The notes beneath the pieces are model-generated. The model had not been told where the DNA came from and did not search any database. It saw only the letters and a list, made by a program, of their open reading frames with translations. A DNA stretch of 64,000 bases from Peptoniphilus_B koenoeneniae. Lineage in GTDB: Bacteria > Bacillota > Clostridia > Tissierellales > Peptoniphilaceae. Positions 26,223-34,650 of this stretch are shown piece after piece (positions within the stretch are counted from its first letter, which is position 1; the number at the start of each line of letters is the position of its first letter). The position numbers were made by a program, and so were the translations under genes. The stretch covers positions 62,001 to 126,000 of the forward strand of contig NZ_JAUSTN010000006.1 in assembly GCF_030812875.1 (NCBI RefSeq). Reading direction: 5' to 3'.

Positions 26223-28241
26223 TCAATGCAAAAACATTCTTTCCATTCTAGCTAATTCAGTTTCCACATATTGTTTTGCTTCTTTTGCCATATCAAAATG
26301 AACATATTTGTTATGAGCTGGAGGATTTCTAAACATTTCTACTTTTTCTCTAGAATACCATTCATCAAATCTTTTATTCTCATACTCATTAATTCCATAA
26401 GGTGTTAATAGTAGTTTTATATTCTTTTCTAATTCCTTTGACAGTTTTGAATCATATTTTAAAATCCTAAATAGATATCTTAGGTTGCCAAACATAAGCC
26501 CAGAGTCATTATTCTTTATAATATCATTAAACATTTTTGTTAATATATCACATTTTTTTGTGCCGTGAGATAAATTAAGAAGTTCATCCAATCCCTCTTT
26601 CCCCAAAGAATTTAATAAAGGTTTAACTATCCTCTCATTCGATTCATTCTCTATGATTCTATAGTATGACATAGCTATCATACCCGCATCATTATTTTTA
26701 TAATTACTTTCAATGGCCATATCATATAAAATGCAAGCTGCATCATATTCCTTTTTGCCATTATCGCTAAGTCCATCTCTAACAATTTTCCTTGTTTTAT
26801 CTTTTTCAATGTCTTCATGTTTAATATTTAGAAAATCAAAAAGATTGTAGAATTTTTCTTCAAATTCCTTATCTTTTCCTATTGCGTCTAAGTAAGCCAT
26901 AAGAATAAGGGTCTTCATTTCCTCTTGTACTAAAGGATCCATGCTTTTAAAGTTCTTAAAAACTGTGTTATAAATTTTTTCATAAATTACCTCGCTGATA
27001 TTTAGCTTGCAAAAATATTTAAAAAATTTAATTTGATCTTCTATAAAAAATTCTTCCATCCCTTCATAGGCTTTAATGTATAAGTCTTTTCTATCATTAT
27101 TATCCATATGAGAATTAAAAAAGGCATCCAGTTCTTTTTTAATTTCTAATGGTGCAAATTGAAATACATTTTTCTTATCCATAAGATAATTATAAAGTTT
27201 TTCATCATAAGAGTTAGATATATTACTAATTATAGAAATATCATCAAATTCTAAAAGCCAAGATGTTAAATATTCAAACATCAATAAATAGAATTCGTTC
27301 TTTTCTCTGGTAGGATATACCTGGTCTTTATAACAATGAATCTTGTCTTCAAATTTATGATATATTTTTTCAACATCTTTTAATCCCGTTACATAATCAT
27401 CTACTTTATCAAGATCTAAATGATTCCCAAGCATTAATAGCGTATAAGTAATATTATATTCATTAAATGCAGGTATGTCCTCTAATAGCTTCTCAACTTC
27501 TTTTACATGACCAAGCATTGCATGAGAGTGGATTAAATAGTATGGATCAATCATAGGGTTTACACGTCTTCCTATGAGATTAATGATCCTTTCATATTCT
27601 TCTCTGGCAAAGTAATTTTTTACTAAAATAAACTCTGTATTATCTTGTATATATCTCTCAGTAGAATGCACCAGTATTAGTGCCTCTGTAACATCTTTAG
27701 AATAAATTCTACTTACATCATAGATTTCAGCCCGGGTTAAAATATCATCATTATCTAATTGAGCCCAATCTTTTTCATATGATTTATTGTCAAAATATTT
27801 TATTCTTCTTAATAATTCATTTAACTCAATAAAATGATAGGTTCTTAATGCTTCAATAACTGTGCCCAACTGCTTGTTAAATTCATATTCACTATTCTGA
27901 TTACATTTATTTTTAAGGTCTTCAAACCCTTTCATATAAAAGTAAGCTACAATATCACCTAATCCAATTTGTGAAAGATACTCATTGTGATAGTTTAAAT
28001 AAGTAGTAACATTAAAAAATTCATTCTTATAAACCATGTCCTTTAATAAATCAAAGGAATTACCCTCTTGTTCAACAAAGTTTAAAATATAAAGAAACCT
28101 TTCACATATTTTAATTAAATCAGGTGAACCACTTGCCGCTTTTTCAAAAAACTTTACATACTTATCCCCATAACCTTCTAAAGTTAATAAACGCATCATT
28201 TCATTAAAACTCATGTTTATGATTAGCTTTTTTTCACTCAT
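26223..28241 (-). CDS. Large helical protein with C-terminal HEPN-type RNPPAH motif
   Basis: A 672-residue soluble, almost wholly helical protein that I do not recognise as a named family. No ATPase or membrane motif is visible. Near residues 638-643 it reads RNPPAH within a predicted helix pair, matching the HEPN ribonuclease pattern R-x4-H with a polar residue after R. HEPN domains are frequent in abortive-infection and toxin systems; the long helical N-terminus might sense or hold the nuclease in check. The gene stands alone with its own promoter and terminator between the chromosome and integrated elements. Defence function is inference. Confidence 0.5.
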   Translation of the reverse strand: MSEKKLIINMSFNEMMRLLTLEGYGDKYVKFFEKAASGSPDLIKICERFLYILNFVEQEGNSFDLLKDMVYKNEFFNVTTYLNYHNEYLSQIGLGDIVAYFYMKGFEDLKNKCNQNSEYEFNKQLGTVIEALRTYHFIELNELLRRIKYFDNKSYEKDWAQLDNDDILTRAEIYDVSRIYSKDVTEALILVHSTERYIQDNTEFILVKNYFAREEYERIINLIGRRVNPMIDPYYLIHSHAMLGHVKEVEKLLEDIPAFNEYNITYTLLMLGNHLDLDKVDDYVTGLKDVEKIYHKFEDKIHCYKDQVYPTREKNEFYLLMFEYLTSWLLEFDDISIISNISNSYDEKLYNYLMDKKNVFQFAPLEIKKELDAFFNSHMDNNDRKDLYIKAYEGMEEFFIEDQIKFFKYFCKLNISEVIYEKIYNTVFKNFKSMDPLVQEEMKTLILMAYLDAIGKDKEFEEKFYNLFDFLNIKHEDIEKDKTRKIVRDGLSDNGKKEYDAACILYDMAIESNYKNNDAGMIAMSYYRIIENESNERIVKPLLNSLGKEGLDELLNLSHGTKKCDILTKMFNDIIKNNDSGLMFGNLRYLFRILKYDSKLSKELEKNIKLLLTPYGINEYENKRFDEWYSREKVEMFRNPPAHNKYVHFDMAKEAKQYVETELARMERMFLH

Positions 28242-28271
28242 ATTCCTTCTCCAAATTTTTAATCAGTTTAT

Positions 28272-28300
28272 AATATATATTTTATCATATAAGTTGTAAA
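28272..28300 (-). promoter_or_regulatory. Probable promoter of the HEPN-like gene
   Basis: Minus strand TTTACA and TATATT spaced by 17 bases, about 30 bases upstream of the ATG at 28241. Confidence 0.5.
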
Positions 28301-28537
28301 ATTTATAAATTCATATAGAATTAGCTACAAAGTAATGCCACTCGTATGCTTTTTTAATTGAACTACCATACAAAACAAAAGAAATTATTATGCTTTTATA
28401 CTATTACTTTTTAATATTTTTTTGAATTTATAACATACTATTAACTCTTTTCTGAACTTTCCTATAATCATATCCAGCATTAGCTAATCTCCATTTTCTT
28501 CTTCTCCATTACCCCAATCACTTCTAATTACTTTTCT

Positions 28538-28657
28538 TTATAATTGGTCGATTGTCTTTCCAACGGGATATACTATCCTGCCATTAACATCGAATACTTT
28601 TAAACCAAATCTATCGGCACATCTTTTGGCATTATCTAAATTCTTAAATGCCCCTTT
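28538..28657 (-). pseudogene. C-terminal scrap of a phage/cell-wall lysin
   Basis: Forty codons ending in TAA at 28538 and cut by TAG upstream. The peptide (GAFKNLDNAKRCADRFGLKV then FDVNGRIVYPVGK) has the pattern found at the C-terminal end of N-acetylmuramoyl-L-alanine amidases and phage endolysins. No start codon or catalytic domain remains nearby. It points to a decayed prophage or satellite left of element 1. The rest of the 28.24-28.92 kb gap holds only the terminator at 28751 and AT-rich DNA. Confidence 0.5.
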
Positions 28658-28750
28658 CTATCTTTTGGAATCAGATTAATTAATAATCTAATTTAGAAGA
28701 ATCTATATAATAATTAACAATCCAGATTTTTTAAAATAAAATATGTACGC

Positions 28751-28791
28751 AAAAAGACCGCAGCCTAAGACTACGGTCTTATTTTTTTTGT
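28751..28791 (+). terminator. Two-way intrinsic terminator
   Basis: Stem AAGACCG / CGGTCTT with a 13-base loop, T run on both strands. It isolates the left end of element 1 from the neighbouring region. Confidence 0.8.
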
Positions 28792-28921
28792 CCAAATGAA
28801 AACCACTTGGAACTATTATTCAATTTATTCTTTTTAACAAATGTTCCCATTTTAATCCCGGTTACAGTTTTTAATCTTCTATAACCATTGATTTTACAAG
28901 TTTTTTTGTTTTTTTGCTATT

Positions 28922-28933
28922 ATTCCCACTCAA
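28922..28933. other. Left attachment site of element 1
   Basis: ATTCCCACTCAA, one mismatch to the guaA end. Read on the minus strand the surrounding codons are GTA ATT ATT GAG TGG GAA TAA, i.e. VIIEWE-stop, a copy of the GuaA C-terminus (TIEWE-stop). Confidence 0.75.
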
Positions 28934-29036
28934 TAATTACCATAACATATTTGTTTCTTTAATTCTGTATTAGTATCTTTTTAATTTCTATTTTTGGCTA
29001 TTTTTATACCTGTTTTTTGCAGTTTTAGAGTTTTTT

Positions 29037-29054
29037 AGTATCAAAACAGTATCA
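29037..29054. other. Arm-type site, left end of element 1
   Basis: AGTATCAAAACAGTATCA is a doublet of AGTATCA; an inverted third copy (GTGATACT) follows. An almost identical doublet (one mismatch) lies at 48083 near the other end. Likely integrase arm sites. Confidence 0.55.
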
Positions 29055-29095
29055 ATAGTGATACTACAATATGAATGATTTTCTTTGGACAAATA

Positions 29096-29956
29096 TTATT
29101 CATCCAACATCAATTTGCCCTTTTTCGCTTTATCTTTTAGACGTTTCATTTGTTCTTTTTCTATTTGTTGAATGCTTTTCTCCGGAACAGGCAAATCTTC
29201 CGGCATAGTTCCGCCTATTTTTTCAATAGCACTTCTCACTTCTTTTCCTACTGAGTAGTGAACTTTTGTTGCTGCTTCTGCACCTTCAACTTTATCTTTC
29301 CTCAGCTTTTCTTCCGTCTGTGAAATTCTAAATAGATTAACAATCAATTCAGTGCTTCCCATATAATCCAAAATCTTTTGTCTTGCGGTTAAGCCTTTTC
29401 TGTCATGTATATCTTCTACATCTAACCCACCATACAAACCCATATAGCCTGCGTTCTGAAATATCGCAAATTCTTCGTTTGTGATGACCCCCGCATCATG
29501 TGCTGTTTCTACCAAAAGCTGATTCCATTGTTTTATATCACCACGAACTACGAGCCTTCTTCTATCTTCATCAAGTTGATTAAAATGGTCTGCAATTTCC
29601 TGTCTATATGTTTGTATAGCAAAATAGGTTTGTCCAAGTGCAATCACTTCTTTTCTCGGATCGCCGTTTTGCACAATCAAATAGCAAGCATATCTCGTAA
29701 GTTCATAATCTTTAATAGACTTGCTTGTAGCACCAGCTTCCACGATTTTGCTGACCTCAGCAAAATCGTATGCTACATCGTGTCCACTATTCTCACAGGC
29801 AATCATCGCTCTATCAATTACCTTTTGAAAATTTCTCCACTGAGAATAATCAAGTACATCAGCAAGTTCTCTTGCACTCCAATACTCGCTTCCGTCTTTT
29901 CTAACATATTTAATATTTTCAAATTGCCTATATTCTTTTGCTTTTAAATTTGGCAT
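29096..29956 (-). CDS. dinD: DNA-damage-inducible protein D (DinD) family
   Basis: A 286-residue protein with an N-terminal BRO-like DNA-binding region (YVRKDGSEYWSARELADVLDYSQWRNFQKVI, residues 18-48) and the DinD continuation DYELTRYACYLIVQNGDPRKEVIALGQTYFA. E. coli DinD inhibits RecA filaments. Here it is the last gene of a run hsdR - GIY-YIG - dinD; DinD relatives are commonly found beside type I restriction loci, where they may protect or regulate. ATG follows GAGAGG. I saw no clear LexA box upstream. Confidence 0.85.
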   Translation of the reverse strand: MPNLKAKEYRQFENIKYVRKDGSEYWSARELADVLDYSQWRNFQKVIDRAMIACENSGHDVAYDFAEVSKIVEAGATSKSIKDYELTRYACYLIVQNGDPRKEVIALGQTYFAIQTYRQEIADHFNQLDEDRRRLVVRGDIKQWNQLLVETAHDAGVITNEEFAIFQNAGYMGLYGGLDVEDIHDRKGLTARQKILDYMGSTELIVNLFRISQTEEKLRKDKVEGAEAATKVHYSVGKEVRSAIEKIGGTMPEDLPVPEKSIQQIEKEQMKRLKDKAKKGKLMLDE

Positions 29957-30002
29957 AAGCTTACCTCTCGTTATATTTTATGATAGCCAATTTATGTATC
30001 AG

Positions 30003-30680
30003 CTACTTTTCTTTATCTCTATATTTTTCAATAAGGTTCCCTTGTAAGTCTTTCCATTCTACCCATCCATTATTAGATTTGCCAATGACTATCCACCCGG
30101 CACTTGATGGATTCATACATACAATATCTTCTTGTAATATATTATCTTTTATCTTCGCATTTCTTCTAATAGAAGGTACATAACCTTTGCCAGTGTTACC
30201 ACAAAAACTTCCTTTCAACACCGTGAATACTCCATCTTTAACTATGGCTTTCCCATTTACTTTCCCAAAACCTTTTATGTTACGATTTAATACATACTCT
30301 CCATCTGGAACAAATCCAACCTCAGTTTTAAGTTTTATTTCTTCTGTGGATTCTTTGAATACTTCTTTTTTACTTTTATCTTTAGGATAAATTTGTTTAC
30401 CGTCTAAAGAAGATAATAAGGATTTTGCCACCTCTATATCTAACGCAAACAGTTCAGTACCTACAATTCTACTTTTGCTAAAGATGTCATGAATAAGTTT
30501 TTCTTTCTCATCATATCCATCTACTTCTATAGCAAACTCCCTTTTTAGTCCTGTTATATTCGCATATCCATTGCTTTCTAAAAATCTCATTCTATTTTCA
30601 AATTGCTCATTTCCTGTCTTGCCAATCTTGATAAGACCAGAAACGACTGTAGTCATTAAATATATTATTCCTTTTGCCAT
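30003..30680 (-). CDS. GIY-YIG nuclease-like protein with DUF4357
   Basis: A 225-residue protein. Residues 1-95 look like a GIY-YIG (T5orf172-type) domain: GIIYLMTTVVSGLIKIGKTG then NRMRFLESNG, with the usual GIY/YIG signature blurred (IYLM and IKIGKT). Residues 130-220 match the DUF4357 domain (GKGYVPSIRRNAKI, SSAGWIVIGKSNNGWVEWKD). Proteins of this type travel with type I restriction genes. It sits 46 bases past the hsdR start side, between hsdR and dinD on the same strand. Nuclease activity is not assured. Confidence 0.75.
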   Translation of the reverse strand: MAKGIIYLMTTVVSGLIKIGKTGNEQFENRMRFLESNGYANITGLKREFAIEVDGYDEKEKLIHDIFSKSRIVGTELFALDIEVAKSLLSSLDGKQIYPKDKSKKEVFKESTEEIKLKTEVGFVPDGEYVLNRNIKGFGKVNGKAIVKDGVFTVLKGSFCGNTGKGYVPSIRRNAKIKDNILQEDIVCMNPSSAGWIVIGKSNNGWVEWKDLQGNLIEKYRDKEK

Positions 30681-30725
30681 AATTTATCCTCTTTCACCAT
30701 ACATGTTTACAAAGAATAAAACTAA

Positions 30726-33700
30726 TTAATTATATTTGCCCTTTTCTTCTGCAACCAAAGATAGATTTTCATTTGTAAAATTAGTATTAAAATAAACCTT
30801 GTAATCTTCTTCAAAGTTGTAATTATCTGTCCAAAGTTCGCACTGTGTCATAACAGTCTGAACGGCATCATCCATTCCTTCAGGCGGATATTTATGTTTT
30901 TTCAAAAGTTTCTTTATCAGCATACGCATTTTAGCTCTCGCTGATTCACGCTTCTGCCAATCAATAGTCTTATTCTTACGTAGAGTATCGGCTAATTCTT
31001 TTGTTATTGCAATCAGCTCTTCGTTTTCATAAAAGTCCTTGATTGCCTGTGGTTTTGTTAAGGCATCGTAAAAAGCAAGTTCATCAGCAGTCAATCCTAA
31101 TCTGTCTCCCTCTTGATGTGCTGCTGCAATCTGTTTTGCCAACTTTAACATTTCTTCTATAACTTCTTCATTAGTAAGCATACCGTTAAGATAAGCATTC
31201 AGAGAACGCTGCATAATCTCGCTGAACTTTTCAGATTTTACAATATTTGTTCTGCGATAAACAGAAACCTGTTCTGCAATTAATTTTTTCAATAGTTCAA
31301 CTGCAAGATTTTTCTCTTTCATATTTGCAACATCTTGAAGAAATTTGGGGTCAAACAAAGAAAACTCCTCTTTGATATCTGAAAACAAATTTATTACCCC
31401 ATCACTTTTAATACTCTGTTTCAAAAGTTCATTTATTCTTGCATTCATTTCCGGTAAGGAAATCTTTTTACCAACACCGGTATTGGTAAGTCTGAGAACA
31501 AGAACTCGAACAGCCTCAAAGAATGCTGCTTCAAATCTACTATCTTCATCAACTAAAGAAGAACAAAGAGAAAGAGCCTGATGAAGCATAAGAGCTTCTT
31601 TTACGAAAGAATCTTTATCATCAACTTTTTCTCTGCTGATAATAAAATTTACAGCACCACTGATAGTTTTTGCTCTCTCAAGATCGGTACCATTAATAAA
31701 CTTTGTATAATCATATCCATGAAACTTATCACGGCAAACTGATAATTTCTCCAAGAATTTCGGATATGCAACCTTCGCAACATCTGTATCACCATAGTTC
31801 TTTTTATCACGAGAGGTATAATCATTCATTGCCTGCTTCAAAGCAGTAGCAATTCCAACATAGTCAACAACAAGCCCGCCTTCTTTATCACGAAATACAC
31901 GGTTTACACGGGCGATTGCCTGCATTAGATTGTGTCCTGACATAGGCTTGTATATATACATCGTAGCAAGAGAAGGAACATCAAACCCTGTTAACCACAT
32001 ATCAACAACAATCGCAATCTTCATAGTACTGTCGTTATCTTTGAATTTTTTTGCAAGCTCATGCTTATGATGTTTATTACCAATAATCTGTCTCCATTCT
32101 TCCGGGTCATTGTTGCCGGAGGTCATAACAACACCTACTTTTTCAGTCCAATCCGGACGAAGTTTTAATATTCGCTTGTAAATTTTCATGGCAATAGGGC
32201 GAGAATACGCAACAATCATCGCTTTACCAGTAAGTAAATCTTCACGGTTATTTTCATAGTGGTCTAGAATATCACAAACCAAAGAGTTAATAGTGTTATC
32301 ATTTCCAAGAACAGCTTCCATCTGTCCCAGCTCACGCTTACTCTTTTCGATAACTTCTCCATCAGCATTTTGTGCCATAATGTCATATTCGGCATCAATA
32401 AGCTTAAGTGTTTGATCATCAAGATTAAGCTTAATAACTCGGCTTTCATAATAAACAGGGCGAGTTGCACCATCTTCTACTGCCTGAGTCATATCATAAA
32501 TATCAATGTAATCACCAAATACTTCTCGTGTACTCTTGTCCTTGGAAGAAATAGGAGTTCCAGTGAATCCAATATATGTAGCATTTGGTAAAGTATTTCT
32601 AATAATACGAGCTGTACCAATTACACGTTTTGCTATTTCTTCACCATCATCGTTTTTCATAATCTTAATCTTTTCAGCAAGTCCATATTGTCCTCTGTGT
32701 GCTTCGTCTGCCATTACAATGATGTTATTTCTTTCAGATAAAGCTTCTGAGGACTCTTCAAATTTCTGCATAGTTGTAAAGATAATTCCGTTAGCTTGTC
32801 TTCCTGCAAGAAGAGTTTTAAGGTGTTCTCTACTTTCAGCATGCATTGGTTCCTGACGCAGAAAATCTTTACATTTTGCAAACTGACCATATAACTGATC
32901 ATCAAGGTCGTTTCTATCTGTGAGCACAACAATAGTGGGGCTGTCAAGAGCTTCCTGTAGTAAATGCGCATAGAATACCATTGATAAGGATTTGCCACTT
33001 CCTTGGGTATGCCAAAATACTCCCCCTTTACCATCCGTTACAGTGGCATGCTTTGTGGACTCTATTGCTTTTTTTACTGCAAAATACTGATGATATCCCG
33101 CAAGAATTTTAAAGGTGTTAATCCCCTCATTTGAAAAGCAAATAAAGTTTTTGATAATATCAAGTAGTCTTTCTTTTTGGAACATTCCTTCAAAAAAGGT
33201 ATCAAACTGTGCATATTGTGTATTTTCATAGTTTCCATCTTTTGTTTTCCATTCCATAAAACGATCTTCGCCAGATGTAATAGTTCCAGCTTTAGAAGTC
33301 AACTGGTCACTCATAACGCAGATAGCGTTATATATGAACATCGAAGGAATTTCCTTCATATAGTTTCTAAGCTGTCTATAAGCTTCTGATGCATCCGTTT
33401 CTTCACGAGAAGGTGATTTAAGCTCAACTAACACTACCGGCAAGCCATTTAAGAAGAGAATAATATCTGGGCGTTTGTTACTATTTTCAATAAAAGTCCA
33501 TTGATTAGCAACTATAAAGGAGTTTTTTTCGAGATTTTTGTAGTCAACAAGATAAACAATAGATGAACGTTCTTCTCCTTTAACAAAATATCGAACTGGA
33601 ATGCCATTCTGCAAATAATCTATAAAGACTGCATTTTTCTGCACAAGTTCTCCATTTTCAAAGTTTTTTAGTTTAAATATGGCATCTTGAATTGCATCTT

Positions 33701-33869
33701 CAGGAAGATTTTTGTTCAAACGATATAATGATTCAATTAACACATCTTCGTATAAAGGATTATTAAAATCCCTTTCAATATCTGGTCCGTATACATAATC
33801 ATATCCCAGTTCATTTCCGAATAATTCTATTACCGAATTTTCATAGTTGGCTTCTGTAAATCCTGGCAT
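30726..33869 (-). CDS. hsdR: Type I restriction enzyme R subunit
   Basis: About 1047 residues. The N-terminal nuclease domain has the PD-(D/E)xK pattern in RPDIILFLNGLPVVLVELKSP (near residues 133-153). The SF2 translocase follows with Walker A TQGSGKSLSMVFYA (near 290), DEAHRGQYG (near 387), TGTPIS, and the motif VI region QAIARVNRVFRDKEGG. A helical C-terminal domain would bind HsdM/HsdS. I chose the ATG at 33869 rather than GTG at 33878, because the GTG overlaps the ribosome site AGGGGTGA and the stop of the upstream gene. It is intact. Confidence 0.95.
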   Translation of the reverse strand: MPGFTEANYENSVIELFGNELGYDYVYGPDIERDFNNPLYEDVLIESLYRLNKNLPEDAIQDAIFKLKNFENGELVQKNAVFIDYLQNGIPVRYFVKGEERSSIVYLVDYKNLEKNSFIVANQWTFIENSNKRPDIILFLNGLPVVLVELKSPSREETDASEAYRQLRNYMKEIPSMFIYNAICVMSDQLTSKAGTITSGEDRFMEWKTKDGNYENTQYAQFDTFFEGMFQKERLLDIIKNFICFSNEGINTFKILAGYHQYFAVKKAIESTKHATVTDGKGGVFWHTQGSGKSLSMVFYAHLLQEALDSPTIVVLTDRNDLDDQLYGQFAKCKDFLRQEPMHAESREHLKTLLAGRQANGIIFTTMQKFEESSEALSERNNIIVMADEAHRGQYGLAEKIKIMKNDDGEEIAKRVIGTARIIRNTLPNATYIGFTGTPISSKDKSTREVFGDYIDIYDMTQAVEDGATRPVYYESRVIKLNLDDQTLKLIDAEYDIMAQNADGEVIEKSKRELGQMEAVLGNDNTINSLVCDILDHYENNREDLLTGKAMIVAYSRPIAMKIYKRILKLRPDWTEKVGVVMTSGNNDPEEWRQIIGNKHHKHELAKKFKDNDSTMKIAIVVDMWLTGFDVPSLATMYIYKPMSGHNLMQAIARVNRVFRDKEGGLVVDYVGIATALKQAMNDYTSRDKKNYGDTDVAKVAYPKFLEKLSVCRDKFHGYDYTKFINGTDLERAKTISGAVNFIISREKVDDKDSFVKEALMLHQALSLCSSLVDEDSRFEAAFFEAVRVLVLRLTNTGVGKKISLPEMNARINELLKQSIKSDGVINLFSDIKEEFSLFDPKFLQDVANMKEKNLAVELLKKLIAEQVSVYRRTNIVKSEKFSEIMQRSLNAYLNGMLTNEEVIEEMLKLAKQIAAAHQEGDRLGLTADELAFYDALTKPQAIKDFYENEELIAITKELADTLRKNKTIDWQKRESARAKMRMLIKKLLKKHKYPPEGMDDAVQTVMTQCELWTDNYNFEEDYKVYFNTNFTNENLSLVAEEKGKYN

Positions 33870-33874
33870 AATCG

Positions 33875-34405
33875 TCACCCCTTATTTTCTAAATTCATTA
33901 TCATACTCTTCGCATTGCCTGCGCTCTCGAAGTATTCTGTTCCTTCTGTATCCTTTGCATATAGATAAATTGAAGCTTCTCCGCTCAATAACGAGAGTGC
34001 ATATAGTAAATCGTCTTTTTTGTACAGTTCAGTTTTAACCTCAGCAGGTGCCATCATTCCGCTTCCAGTTATTTCGTCTCTAATTTTAGTTATTAGTTGT
34101 TTATCCATATTGTTTTTTTTATCTTTTACACATATTCCCAAATACGTAATAGATACATTTCTTGAGCCAATATTCGCAGCATTTACCGAAATCCCCATTA
34201 TGTAACTAAAAACTTCTCCGTTGACAGTATTTTTAGAAATAAGCACATCAACAGATGAAGTCAATTTTAGCTTTTTCTTGTATGGTAACCTTGCTGTTCT
34301 TATCGATACAACAACAGCTATTACACTTAATAATAGTCCTATTGCAGACAAAATTGCAGTAATAAAGCCATTATTATAATTACACCAATTTATAATTATT
34401 TCCAT
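33875..34405 (-). CDS. Membrane-anchored protein inside the hsd operon
   Basis: A 176-residue protein with a single N-terminal membrane helix (residues about 14-36, FITAILSAIGLLLSVIAVVVSI) and a beta-rich remainder. I do not recognise the family. It ends four bases inside the hsdR ribosome site region and begins 20 bases past IR copy A. Its position between hsdS and hsdR suggests co-transcription with the restriction genes; a role at the membrane, e.g. sensing incoming DNA, would be guesswork. Confidence 0.65.
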   Translation of the reverse strand: MEIIINWCNYNNGFITAILSAIGLLLSVIAVVVSIRTARLPYKKKLKLTSSVDVLISKNTVNGEVFSYIMGISVNAANIGSRNVSITYLGICVKDKKNNMDKQLITKIRDEITGSGMMAPAEVKTELYKKDDLLYALSLLSGEASIYLYAKDTEGTEYFESAGNAKSMIMNLENKG

Positions 34406-34424
34406 ATTGGCTTCCTTTCTATTC

Positions 34425-34438
34425 TAAACAATAATTTA
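34425..34438 (+). repeat. hsdS recombination repeat, copy A
   Basis: TAAACAATAATTTA in plus orientation. It is followed by GCGGCTTAA, nearly the same stop cap that ends the truncated hsdS at 37587 (GCAGCTTAA), so this copy can cap an hsdS half after inversion. Confidence 0.85.
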
Positions 34439-34443
34439 GCGGC

Positions 34444-34650
34444 TTAATCTTTGAGCTTGTTGTATTGCTTTTTCCAAGCTCTTGACGGCTTTTTGCAAAT
34501 GCAGTCATCAGATGTAAATGCACATACATTTTGCAATCCGTTATTTCCACAAATATCTGGATTATTAGCTCTGCAACCATAGGTTTGCACTTCAGAGTCC
34601 TGTTCGTTAAGCGGAGCATTGAATGGTACTAAGAGGTCTTTCTTATTCAT
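34444..34650 (-). CDS. Small cysteine-rich protein of type I RM loci
   Basis: Sixty-eight residues with five cysteines (YGCRANNPDICGNNGLQNVC then DDCICKKPSRAWKKQ), perhaps a small zinc-binding fold. I recall near-identical small proteins next to hsd genes in other Firmicutes, but no function is known to me. It overlaps the end of hsdS by eight bases, and lies within the A-B invertible segment, so inversion would separate it from its promoter. Confidence 0.65.
   Translation of the reverse strand: MNKKDLLVPFNAPLNEQDSEVQTYGCRANNPDICGNNGLQNVCAFTSDDCICKKPSRAWKKQYNKLKD

Noticed and set aside
29498..29947. A 149-codon open frame opposite dinD
   Set aside because: It is antisense to a clearly recognisable protein and has no ribosome site or known pattern.
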